The notes under the pieces are model-generated. The model saw only the letters and a list, made by a program, of their open reading frames with translations, did not search any database and was not told where the DNA came from. Positions 49,994-59,860 of a stretch of 64,000 bases of DNA are shown one piece after another (position 1 is the stretch's first letter; each line of letters starts with the position of its first letter). The DNA is from Sipunculus nudus. Taxonomy: Eukaryota; Annelida; Sipuncula; Golfingiida; Sipunculidae. The position numbers and the translations under genes were made by a program. The stretch is from the NCBI GenBank assembly GCA_026874595.1, contig CM049310.1:7440001-7504000 (forward strand), in the 5' to 3' direction.

Positions 49994-50398
49994 CTTGTCA
50001 CAGAAGAAAGCAGTGCAAAGACCATGTGCAATACTAAACCATGACATTAAATGGCTAACAAACACCCACATGTTCCAACACCATTAGTGTTTAAAAGTTA
50101 CACTTCACCCTCATGACTCATGCAAGCCACAGTAAAACATTTTGATTCAGAAAAGCAGACTACTGATGCAGGACATAAAAAGGCAACTAACTATCTAAAA
50201 ATGCCATGGAAAAAGGTTGTGTGTAATGTTTAGATATCCACATTTGGTCACACACACTGACAGTGCCACACACACATACAGATGTAGAGGTATTATTGAC
50301 CATATAAACCTAATTTAGAATGAGCCCAGTTGACAATGAGATGGCAGAAATCAGGAACAAGGGACCGATGGGTCACATCACTCAGCTGAATTCTGAAC
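49994..50398 (-). other. Intron of host gene, no feature seen
   Basis: Between the cassette exon and the dispersed repeat that received LTR-2. Nothing is recognised. Confidence 0.5.
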
Positions 50399-50512
50399 AA
50401 GGCCTACAGGCCTAATGCGAACCTGTGCAAAGTTTGGGAGTATGAATGGAGGTTTATTTTTAAAATTTAATATTGATCCTTTTAAGTACTGCATATCTAC
50501 CTTATTCATTAT
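50399..50512 (+). repeat. Left half of dispersed repeat interrupted by LTR-2
   Basis: Nearly identical to 1091-1206. It ends in the 5-bp target duplication ATTAT (50508-50512). The other half resumes at 55207. Confidence 0.9.
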
Positions 50513-50673
50513 TGTAGTGTCTTGTTAACAGCTCAGTATGAGACTGATTGGTGGCGCCATCTGTCATGCCCCTTTGTATTAAAATCACAGGGACATGACT
50601 ACACGGCGCATGCGTGTAATACCGGAACTTCGGTTCTGTGTTGCAGTTGGAATAAAGTTTAAAGAACAGCACA
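50513..50673 (+). repeat. LTR-2 5' LTR (161 bp)
   Basis: TGTAGTGTCTTG...AGCACA, with an AATAAA at 50651-50656. It contains GGTGGCGCCA at about 50551, which reads TGTGACGCCA in the 3' LTR. Confidence 0.94.
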
Positions 50674-50675
50674 AG

Positions 50676-50688
50676 TGGCGACGAAGTG
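50676..50688 (+). other. LTR-2 primer-binding site
   Basis: TGGCGACGAAGTG, two bases after the LTR. The first 11 bases are shared with LTR-1. Confidence 0.7.
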
Positions 50689-50738
50689 GCTAAGAACCTC
50701 AAAACGAATTTGTGATAGATTCTGGTTGATTGAACACT

Positions 50739-51620
50739 ATGGATGGTGCGTTACCCGTCTTTCCCAACTTTGACTATACTATGAACAAGGCCAGCGCTGG
50801 TCCAAGGTGGAAAAAGTGGATAAATAGACTAGAAAACCTTTTTGTGGCAATGAACTTGGATACCACGTCGGACGGCGCTCGTTGTAGGGCCCTGCTTCTT
50901 CACTATGCAGGTGAGACTGTTCATGATATTTATGAGGCTGAAAAACAAGATGTTTCACAGTCGTATAAGGAAACTCGTGATGTGCTAACAAAATACTTCG
51001 AACCAAAAACAAACATTCAGATGGAAATATTTAACTTTAGAAGTTGTGTCCAAAAACCAGGACAGACCCTCGATGAATTTGTGACTGAGCTGCGTTCACT
51101 CTCACGTAACTGTAACTTTTCAAACATTGATCACAAGATTCTGTGCCAACTAACACAACACTGTAAATCTAACAGACTGCGCCGACGGGCACTGCGTGAA
51201 CCAGACAAAACACTTAGTGACATTCTCGAACTAGGTCGCACTTTAGAGCTAGCAGACTCGCAAGCTGCTATGATGGAGCATGACAGCCGTCAGGAGACTG
51301 CTGTTAACACTGTCTCACAAGCCACAGGACAAAGACATTATGGCGGCCGGCCAAAAACTTTCAAACCATGTCGCACTGACAGTAATGTCAATCAGACAGC
51401 TGTTTGTAACAGGTGTGGATCCGTCAGACCACATACTAGAGATCGCTGTTGCCCAGCCCTTGGTATAACATGCAACTATTGTAAGGTAGAGGGCCATTTC
51501 CGGTCAGTGTGTTTTAAGCTCAAACGCCGTCATGATCAAGACAAAGTCAACAATGTCAATGATACAGTTGATACCTACGAAACGTCAGATTCCAGTGATG
51601 AATACCAGTTTGATAAATGA
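50739..51620 (+). CDS. LTR-2 gag (293 aa)
   Basis: The start is ATG at 50739 (MDGALPVFPNFDYTM); an upstream TTG in frame is less likely. A retrotransposon Gag capsid domain spans roughly residues 25-150 ('WKKWINRLENLF', 'TKYFEPKTNIQMEIFNFRS', 'TLDEFVTELRSL'). It is followed by a Cys pair region and one complete zinc knuckle (CNYCKVEGHFRSVC, near residue 245) for RNA packaging. The frame is intact. It ends at TGA 51618-51620, and the protease follows in the same frame. Confidence 0.88.
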   Translation: MDGALPVFPNFDYTMNKASAGPRWKKWINRLENLFVAMNLDTTSDGARCRALLLHYAGETVHDIYEAEKQDVSQSYKETRDVLTKYFEPKTNIQMEIFNFRSCVQKPGQTLDEFVTELRSLSRNCNFSNIDHKILCQLTQHCKSNRLRRRALREPDKTLSDILELGRTLELADSQAAMMEHDSRQETAVNTVSQATGQRHYGGRPKTFKPCRTDSNVNQTAVCNRCGSVRPHTRDRCCPALGITCNYCKVEGHFRSVCFKLKRRHDQDKVNNVNDTVDTYETSDSSDEYQFDK

Positions 51621-54600
51621 CGCCAGGTGTCAGCAGTAGAACGCCATGTCTGCACAAAACATTGCATAGGCGTTAACCTTGTGAACTCTAACCTACCTAT
51701 GGCTTCTCTAACAATCAATAATGTATCAGCAAAAGCTATGATTGACACTGGTAGTACGGCTAACCTTCTTGATGAAGTCATGTACAACAAATTAGGTCGC
51801 CCACGGCTATCAAAAGCGTCACACAAACAACTTTGTCCATATGGTGGGGGCAAACCCTTAAAGTTACTAGGAAGTTGTTACCTTTCTGTAGAGACTAAGA
51901 AAACCATCCAAGTGCACAAGTTTTATGTTGTTCCAGGTGGTCATGGAACACTGCTTGGTTATAGTACTGCTACAGAGTTGGGACTAGTCAAACTGACAAA
52001 CAGTGTCACAGAATCCAGTGGTGTACAAGGACGCTTTCCTGATCTGTTTAAAGGTATCGGTAAATTAAAGGGCACTCAGGTAAAGCTACATATAGACACA
52101 TCTGTGAAACCGGTCGCACAGCGCCATAGGCGAACCCCTTTCCACTTAAGACAAAAAGTTGAAAAAGAACTAAAAAAAACTTTTGCAAGAGGACATTTTT
52201 GATAAGGTGGAAGGCGAGCCAACTCCTTGGGTAAGCCCAATTATTGTTGTTCCCAAAAAAATTCAGAAGATGTACGCATTTGTGTTGATATGTGACAGGC
52301 CAATTAAGCCATTCTCAGAGAAAGACACCTTCTGCCTACAACTGAGGAGCTTATCAGTGACCTAAACAGGGCGTCTATCTTCAGTAAAATTGACTTAAAA
52401 GCAGGATATCACCAACTAGAATTATACCCAGAGTCAAGATACATCACCACTTTCTCGACCCATCAGGGTCTGTACAGGTATAAGAGACTCTTTTTTGGTA
52501 TTTCAAGTGCTTCTGAAATATTTAATGAACACATTCGCAACATCGTGCAAGGTATACCCCATGCCAGAAACATCAGTGATGACATTCTTGTTTATGGGAA
52601 AGGTGAACAGGCTCAGGAAATGCATGACAAGGCATTAAGTGACACTTTACATGCACTAAACCAGGCTGGACTAACAGTGAACGGCTCCAAAAATGAGTAC
52701 AACAAAGAACAAGTCAAATTCTTTGGGCTCCAGTTCAGCGCCAAAGGGATATCACCAGATGCTGCTAAGGTTGCCACAGTTAAAGAGATACAGGCTCCCA
52801 AAAACACTTCTGGTGTACAAAGTTTGCTGGGCATGGTGAACCAATGTGCCAGATTTATACCTAATCTGGCAAGCATTAATGAACCGATCCGTCGGTTAAC
52901 TCGTGCCAACACTTCGTTTGAATGGGGAGACGAACAGGATTTGGCCTTGGCCTATCTGAAACAAAGCCTGTCAGATGAACGGACACTAAAATATTTTGAT
53001 ACAAATCAAGCAATAGAGCTCTTTGTAGATGCAAGTCCTATAGGACTTGGCACGATGTTGTGTCAGGAAAACAAAGTAGTCGAATATGCTAGCCGTGCTC
53101 TGTATTCGCCAGAATCACGTTACAGTCAAACCGAGCGTGAAGCTCTTGCCGTCGTGTGGGCTTGCGAACATTTTCAATTGTATCTTCGGGGAGCAGTAGG
53201 CTTCACTGTTTGGACCGACCATAAGCCTTTGGTTTCCATCTGGGACAAAGCAACACCACCATCACTTCGCATTGAAAGATGGGGGTTAAGGCTACAGTCA
53301 TACAACTTGACAATCAAACACCTGCCAGGAGATAAAAATCCAGCTGATTGGATGTCGCGACATCCAATACCTGGCTGGAACAAGTGTAATGAGTCAGATG
53401 AGGCGGAAGAATTTGTCAATTTTGTCACTGAACATGCGACTACAGCAGCCATGACACTCGATGACGTCAGCAAAGCTGCCGCCTGTGACCAAACCTACAG
53501 AAAAGCTGTTGAACTTACTCAATCAGGTCAGTGGCACACATTAAAAATTCTGAACAATTCCGATGTAGATACATGTGAAATCAAAGACATAGGAAACATT
53601 AGGGATGAGCTTACGTCTCACCAGTCAGGTATTCTGCTTAAAGGCAACAAAATCCTAATTCCAAAAGCACTTCGTGAAAAAGCTATCGCAATAGCCCATG
53701 AGGGCCACCAGGGCATGTGCTGCCCTAAATCATTTCTTAGGTCAAAAGTATGGTTTCTGGGAATAAATGAAAAAGTTGAAAGTGTTGTAAGAAATTGTAC
53801 TGCCTCTGAACCAGCTCAGTTAGAGCCGTTAGAGATGTCTGATCTACCAAATGGTCCATGGGAAAACCTCAGTGCTGACTTCTGTGGTCCTTTACCTTCC
53901 GGCGAATACTTGTTTGTCATAATAGACAAATATATGAGATATCCAGTGGTTGAAGTGATAAAAAGTGTATCTGCAAACTCTGTGCTTCAAGTGTTGGACA
54001 AAGTACTGACAGAGTGGGGTATTTTGAAACAAATAAAAACTGACAACGGCAGTCTGTTTAACTCTCATGCATTCTCCGAATATGCTAAACATATGGGATT
54101 TCGTCACCGCAAAATAACCCCTCGATGGCCAAGGGCCAATGCACAGGCAGAAGCATTTAATAAACCTCTGATTAAATCAATACGGGCTGCTGCAGTGGAA
54201 CAGAAAAACTGGAAGCAAGAGATGTACAAATTTCTACGGCACTATCGCTCTACTCCTCACCCGTCTACTGGATTTACGCCGTACCGCCTTCTTTTGAAAA
54301 GGGACCCCATCACAAAACTCCCAGAGCCCTCACACAGTCACGACGATCCGGATCATTTAATAGCTAAAGAAAATGATAGGACTGCAAAATCTAAAATGAA
54401 GGAGTATGCAGATAACCGCAACCATGCGAAAACATCCAACTTTCGACCTGGGGATAATGTGCTGATAAGGAATGATGTAAAAGGGGACAAAGTCTCTCCT
54501 GTGTTTGTTCCTAGATTGTACACTGTTATATCAAGGCAGGGAAACATGATCACTGCAAGGTCTGGCGACCACATTATTACTAGGAACAGCTCGCGATTTA

Positions 54601-54821
54601 AATATGCACCGGCCCACACTGACTCTCTAGACTGCTATGATGATTTGGAGGAAGGAGAGATCATGGACATCGAAACACAAACTGAACAAGAAAGTCCACT
54701 TAATGATATAGCAGTAAGTGAGAACTCTTGTAATGAGCAACAAATAACTACGTACCCATCCAAACGTGTACTTCCTCAGCGAATAAGAAAACCTCCATCA
54801 CACCTTAATGACTACGTATGA
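51621..54821 (+). pseudogene. LTR-2 pol, interrupted in the reverse transcriptase
   Basis: The frame continues from gag after one stop codon. An aspartic protease with an intact DTGST motif (Asp codon at 51744) leads into the RT N-terminus, where the frame breaks near 52185-52200. The RT start reads one frame over to 52365, with at least one more shift. From about 52344 the original frame resumes and stays open to 54821: RT palm ('KIDLKAGYHQ', 'ISDDILVYG'), RNase H ('LFVDASPIGLG', 'TEREALAVVWA', 'WTDHKPL') and integrase. The integrase zinc finger has His-x3-His but Cys-x2-Ser where a second Cys is expected. Its Asp ('SADFCGP'), Asp ('TDNGS') and Glu ('AQAEAFN') are present. This copy cannot make RT. 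Confidence 0.9.
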
Positions 54822-55036
54822 AATTAAAATAAATGTGTTTACCTTAAGGTGCTGGATGTGTAATGCTGACTGTGAATTTATAAGTAAGACAGATTTGATT
54901 TAATAGTCTCTTCAGTAAGTACAGTATATAGAGATATTTGATGGACTCTTTCTTTTACCGTTCACTTCTTCATTACCATATGAACATTCGTGATGGACTC
55001 TGTCTTCATATTTGTTGTAAACTTCTCTCTTAAGGT
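54822..55036 (+). other. LTR-2 3' untranslated segment
   Basis: 215 bp between the pol stop and the polypurine tract. No further gene is seen. Confidence 0.7.
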
Positions 55037-55045
55037 AGGGAGGGA
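55037..55045 (+). other. LTR-2 polypurine tract
   Basis: AGGGAGGGA directly before the 3' LTR. Confidence 0.85.
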
Positions 55046-55206
55046 TGTAGTGTCTTGTTAACAGCTCAGTATGAGACTGATATGTGACGCCATCTGTCAT
55101 GCCCCTTTGTATTAAAATCACAGGGACATGACTACACGGCGCATGCGTGTAATACCGGAACTTCGGTTCTGTGTTGCAGTTGGAATAAAGTTTTAAGAAC
55201 AGCACA
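55046..55206 (+). repeat. LTR-2 3' LTR (161 bp)
   Basis: Four differences from the 5' LTR, three of them within ten bases at about 55082-55091. It ends AGCACA, followed by the target duplication ATTAT. Confidence 0.94.
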
Positions 55207-55310
55207 ATTATGATTTCAGCAAAATGGACATTCGGACCTGCAAGTTTCAGACTAGGACATTTTAAAACTAGAATTTGGGTAGTCGACATGCGACTATGTG
55301 TATCCGCAGA
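55207..55310 (+). repeat. Right half of interrupted repeat and left terminus of element E2
   Basis: Continues the sequence broken at 50512, matching 1202-1262. It runs into the hairpin TAGTCG-ACATG-CGACTA (55280-55296) and TATCCGC, the same left terminus as E1. Confidence 0.85.
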
Positions 55311-55375
55311 AATCAGAGTGGGAAGGGTGAAGTGAGGCATGGATTAAGTGGCGAGGGGAATAGAGTGAGGTGTGT

Positions 55376-56660
55376 TGCATATTAGCATGGATGTCTGCAG
55401 CTTAAATGTGAATGTAGGTGGTGCCACCTGTCATAAAATCGAGAAAATTGTCCAGGATGTATAAACCTGCAAATTTTTAGGTGGATAAGTCAAACCACTG
55501 CTGAGATATGAGTGATTTTATCCCAAGGCAGATGAACAGATGGACGCTGTGCATAAGTGGTTGCAGGTGGCATCACCAGTTTTGCCTATGATGAAGAGCT
55601 ATGTGAGATCTATACACATGCAAAATTTTGGCCCTATCGGAAAACGGTTCCCGACATATGAGCGTGGATGTCTGCAGATTAAACCTGAATGTAGGTGGCG
55701 CCACCTGTCATAAAATCTAGAAAGCTGTCCAGGATGTATAAACCTGCAAAATTTCTGGTGGATAAGTCAAACCACTGCTGAGATATGAGTGATTTTATCC
55801 CAAGGCAGATGAACAGATGGACGCTGTGCATAAATGGTAACAGGTGGCGCCACCAGTTTTGCCTATGATGAAGAGCTATGTGAGATCTATACACATGTAA
55901 AATTTTGGCCAAAATCAGTCAAACGGTTCCCGAAATATGAGCTTGGATGTCTGCAGAGTAAACCTGAATGAAGGTGGCAACACCTGTCATAAAATCAAGA
56001 GAGCTGTCCAGAATGTATAAACCTGCAAAATTTCTGGTGGATAAGTCAAACCACTGCTGAGATATGAGTGATTTTATCCCAAGGCAGATGAACAGATGGG
56101 TGCTGTGCATAAATGGTTGCAGGTGGCGCCACCAGTTTTGCCTATGATGAAGAGCTATGTGAGATCTATACACAAGCAAAATTTTGGCCCAATTGGTCGA
56201 ACAGTTCCCGAGATATGAGCTTGGATGTCTGCAGAGTAAACCTGAATTTAGGTGGCGCCACCTGTCATAAAATCAAGAAAGCTGTCCAGGATGTATAAAC
56301 CTGCAAAATTTCTGGTGGAAATGTCAAACCACTGCTTAGATATGAGTGATTTTATCCCAAGGCAGATGAATAGATGGAAGCTGTGCAAAAATGGTTGCAG
56401 GTGGCGCCACCAGTTTTGCCTATGATGAAGAGCTATATGAGATCTATACACATGCACAATTTTGGCCAAATCGGTCAAACAGTTCCTGAGATATGAGATT
56501 GGATGTCTGCAGAGTAAACGTGAATGTAGGTGGCGCCACCTGTCATAAAATCGAGAAACCTGTCCAGGATGTATAAACCTGCAAAATTTCAGGTAGATAA
56601 GTCAAACCACTGTTGAGATATGAGTGATATTATCCCAAGGCAGATTGCAGGTGGCGCCAC
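55376..56660 (+). repeat. 280-bp dimeric satellite array 4 (element E2)
   Basis: Four to five units, more divergent than arrays 1-3. Several palindromes carry one or two changes (GGTGGTGCCACC, GGTGGCATCACC, GGTGGCAACACC). The same order of half units is kept. Confidence 0.9.
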
Positions 56661-57580
56661 CATTTTTAGTGTATGTTATAAAGCTATTAAAGGGCTACAT
56701 TTGTGCAAATTTTTTTGGCCTGATCAGTCAAACGGTTCCCCAGATATGTGAGTTTATGTGTGGAAACAGACGCACAAATTGACGCTGGGCATTGAGGAAA
56801 GGTCAGAGGTCAACCAAAAATGAGGGCGCAGCAGTTCACATGTGACCTGATGATAAACCCAATTCGCTTAAAATGCAAACCAAGTTTTTTCAAACAGTTG
56901 AAAGATATAGTTCCAATAATCTGGAGATTCTGCATCTAAACATTGTGTCTAGATGTCTAGACGCTGTGTCTAGATGTCTAGACAAAATGTCTAGACACCC
57001 CCCCCGAGCCAGGTCAGTTGCCATGGTGATGTCTGGACCCCACCTGTTTGTACTGAGTGACCTCTTGACTTGGCTGCTGAAACTCAGCATGTTGTCAAAT
57101 CTGTTTTCAAATACAGAAAGCCTTTTTCAATTGGCTACAATGCTTTTTTAAAACTGTATTCACCCAATCTATTCTTATAAAACTGGCAGAACCCTACCAT
57201 AGAATAATTCTTGTAAAGTTTAAACCAATCAGCTTCACAGTTTCATCATAAATCAGTGTATAAGCTAGAAGAGTTTAAAATTACATTTTCTCTTGTAAAA
57301 AACACATCAATGTAGGTGGCGCCACCAATACCTCAAAATCAGATATGACATACGTGACAAACATTTGTATAAAATTTGGTGATGGGCTGTTTTGAAGTGT
57401 AACAATAGGTTTTGACTGGAAAACGGAGGTTTTCGCTTAATTTCTCAAAGGAACAAAGTAGCAGTGACCCATTTTTTGTTTGGTAAGAAAATTTGTGGAG
57501 GTTGGAAGGACAGCCAGAATGATGATGAACAAAGGACCATTACTATAGGTCAGGTGACTTGTAGTCAGCTGAGCTAAAAA
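56661..57580 (+). repeat. Right flank of element E2, with TCTAGA cluster
   Basis: Matches 14831-15510, including the cluster of TCTAGA hexamers (56947-56996), a C run, and 'gccatggtgatgtctgg'. The last part (57380-57500) matches 16780-16880. One further palindrome lies at about 57317. Open frames here (for example 56873-57151) are not supported. Confidence 0.82.
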
Positions 57581-59332
57581 TAATTAAGTTATCTGTATAT
57601 GTTATTACAAAGATTAGAGGGGGGGGGGGAGTTTACAATTAGCTAAAAACATGACAAGCTGATTGTGGTTTTGATAACAATCACAATTCTTCCTGTTTCA
57701 ACTAAAAACAAACAGTCAGACCTAATTTTAAGTGAACAAGTTGATTTAGAACAAAAAAATATTAAACCACAGTCAACCTATACAATTTTGTTTAACAGCA
57801 CATTGCCAAGGTTTTAGGGAGTGTCAAAGTCCAGCATGTATGATGAACATTTAGATATTGAATCATCTCTTAACTGAGATCTACTGGCATGGTGCAATAC
57901 CTCTACAGCAATGACAACATCAGCAGGATGTGGTTTAGAGGATAAGGCTATGTATTTTACAGCTGGTGATTCTCATTTTGGTTACCCTGAGAGGCTCTGA
58001 TGCAATGAGGTGAAACTTCTACAGAACCTCTGAGATTTTAAATTAATACCTCTGTGATTTCTGAGTTATTCACAGCCCTGTTTATGGAAAACCTGGAAAT
58101 GCACCAGTGAATATTACTCTGAAATAATGATCACAATGTTATTGTAATCCTCTTTTTTAGACAAGGCCATCCACAGCCTGTTGATTAATTATACACCAAG
58201 CCAGAAGGGTATGCATTCATTCCCATCTGTTTGTGTGTTTCTTCACAACATAACTTTTGCAATCATGGATGGAAATTTTCAGGGCACCCAAGGAATGGGA
58301 CATTGAAGAATCAGTTATTTATAATGTAGGTCCAGCTCATGAGCTTGATCCAGGATGGACTTCCACAAAGGTTCAGTCATATATGCAGGAATGAACCTGG
58401 GAATGTGAGCGAAAACGTGGATGCAAACACAGTCCAACCTTGCAGTGCACCATGCAGGTTCACTTGGTCGCCTGTTCAGGTCACAGTCAAGCGCTCAGTG
58501 CTTTGGAGTGAGGGAGTACTGTGGTTAATCTCAATATGGCGAGTGTACACCAGCAATTTCAAAGTATGAACTTCAGCATAAGGATTTCAATATTCCCAGA
58601 GAGTTTTTGAAACATGTGCTCTCAGTTCTGAGATAAGCAGCCATCTGCATCCCACAATAGGGCCTCATCCATACATCGCTGAGGTTTTCATTCCCTGGAG
58701 TACAGATGTCTAGTTTAAAAAGAAATTAAAAAAAAACAGATGTCTGCAATCACTGAGCGATCACAAGGGAAGCCTCCTCTTTTAAATTGTGCACCTGTTT
58801 ATATCATGCAGAATAATATTTGTAGATTTTCCAAGTCAGTATATTTCGCAGGGAAGCATGCTGATTGGTTAGTTAAACTTGTGCATAATGCATGAAAAAA
58901 GGTGAATAAGGTCATAGAAAGGGTCTATTACATAAGGTGTGATAACAGTCACACACACACACACACACAGATGAAATGTTTTGAAGAAATAATATCACTC
59001 CAACCACATTAAATACAAACAAAGTTGAGCATGTTAGTTATTGTTACAATGTAAATAACAAAGATAAGTAAACAATAGCACCAAACAGCTATGCTTGAAT
59101 ACCATCTATAGGAAGCAGCATTATGAACACAGGCTCAGTTTGTGGTGGATGCAGCAGTGAACAATGAAACTTACAGAAAGCCTTATCAAAAGCCATTAAA
59201 GTAATTCAAAACCACATATTTAGTAATTGGTTAATGTTAGAAAAACCACAAAATGCCATCATGTTTTATTTGTTTTTCTTGTTAAGATAACACTGCTACT
59301 GGAATCTCAACATGCATGACTTGCATACTTAC
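57581..59332 (-). other. Intron of host gene; G run and (CA)n
   Basis: Contains an 11-base G run (57619-57629) and a CA microsatellite (about 58952-58970). The plus frame at 58339-58569 has no recognised domain. No exon candidate is seen on the minus strand. Confidence 0.55.
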
Positions 59333-59420
59333 CGGCAGTGCTGATTTCAGCGTATAGATCACTCGTCATGCTGCCTCTGTTCCCTTCTTGAACTGGAGCC
59401 AACTGGTTGCTGGGTGCACC
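59333..59420 (-). CDS. Host gene internal exon (88 bp) with YAEI motif
   Basis: Clear splice sites on the minus strand: acceptor 'attatgtag' above 59420 and donor GTAAGTATG below 59333. Read in phase 0 it gives 29 residues from GAPSNQLAPVQEG to 'SDLYAEISTA', ending one base into a Gly or Asp codon. That base plus the first two bases of the last exon form GAT (Asp). Its Tyr motif fits the pattern in the other exons. The downstream intron is about 21.8 kb and contains both LTR retrotransposons. Confidence 0.88.
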
Positions 59421-59574
59421 CTACATAATATGACAGTATAACATTTTTTAAAATATATTTTTAATGGCAGTAACTACCTCTATTTATTTTTAAAGCTAAC
59501 TTAACTATGTATTTGTACATCTGCAGAATTCCATTCCAGTTTCCATTAAGTGACAGGGCAGTATCACACTTCCT
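59421..59574 (-). other. Intron, no feature seen
   Basis: Short AT-rich intronic stretch between the 59333-59420 exon and the SINE. Confidence 0.5.
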
Positions 59575-59843
59575 CTCATTTTATATCCTGGCTTAAACCA
59601 GGCCCAGTCAACTGCACCGGTGGGCCCTGAGTGCGTAATTGTCCCTATTGCTAGGTCATAACACTGAGACCCCCAAAAGGCGCTTTTGCCTGTAAGTGAA
59701 ACACTGCTGCTGTTGGGCTCAGCCTTCCCATTTCACAGGTGGGGGCCGACTGAGAAAAATCTCATAGCTTTGGCTGATATTTGAACTCCTGATCTCCTGC
59801 CTGTGAGTCCTTTGCTCTCCCCTGAGCAACAGAAGCCGGTTGC
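59575..59843 (-). mobile_element. tRNA-derived SINE (degenerate)
   Basis: On the minus strand from about 59843 the sequence reads 'gttgctcaggggagagcaaa', then 'ggactcacaggcaggagatc', then 'aggagttcaaatatcagcc'. This is the D-arm/A-box, anticodon-arm and T-arm/B-box layout of a tRNA, with a B-box close to GAGTTCAAATATC. A non-tRNA body of about 190 bp follows. It is not a functional tRNA. The right boundary abuts the next repeat. Confidence 0.6.
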
Positions 59844-59860
59844 CAGTATAACATTTAACA

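Larger units (their letters stand above)
50513..55206 (+). mobile_element. LTR-2: Ty3/gypsy retrotransposon (Mag-like), RT frame broken
   Basis: 4694 bp with 161-bp LTRs (TG...CA), target duplication ATTAT on both sides (50508-50512 and 55207-55211), a primer-binding site, gag and pol in the order protease-RT-RNase H-integrase, and a polypurine tract. The LTRs differ at four positions. Small size, a compact Gag with a CCHC knuckle and an SDD-type RT motif suggest the Mag/SURL branch; this placement is inference. Confidence 0.93.

Noticed and set aside
58339-58569. 76-codon plus frame in the host gene intron
   Set aside because: Opposite strand to the gene, no known domain, no splice or promoter context.
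59775-59843. Functional tRNA gene on the minus strand
   Set aside because: A- and B-box-like words are present but the arms do not pair properly and a long body follows, so I call it a SINE.
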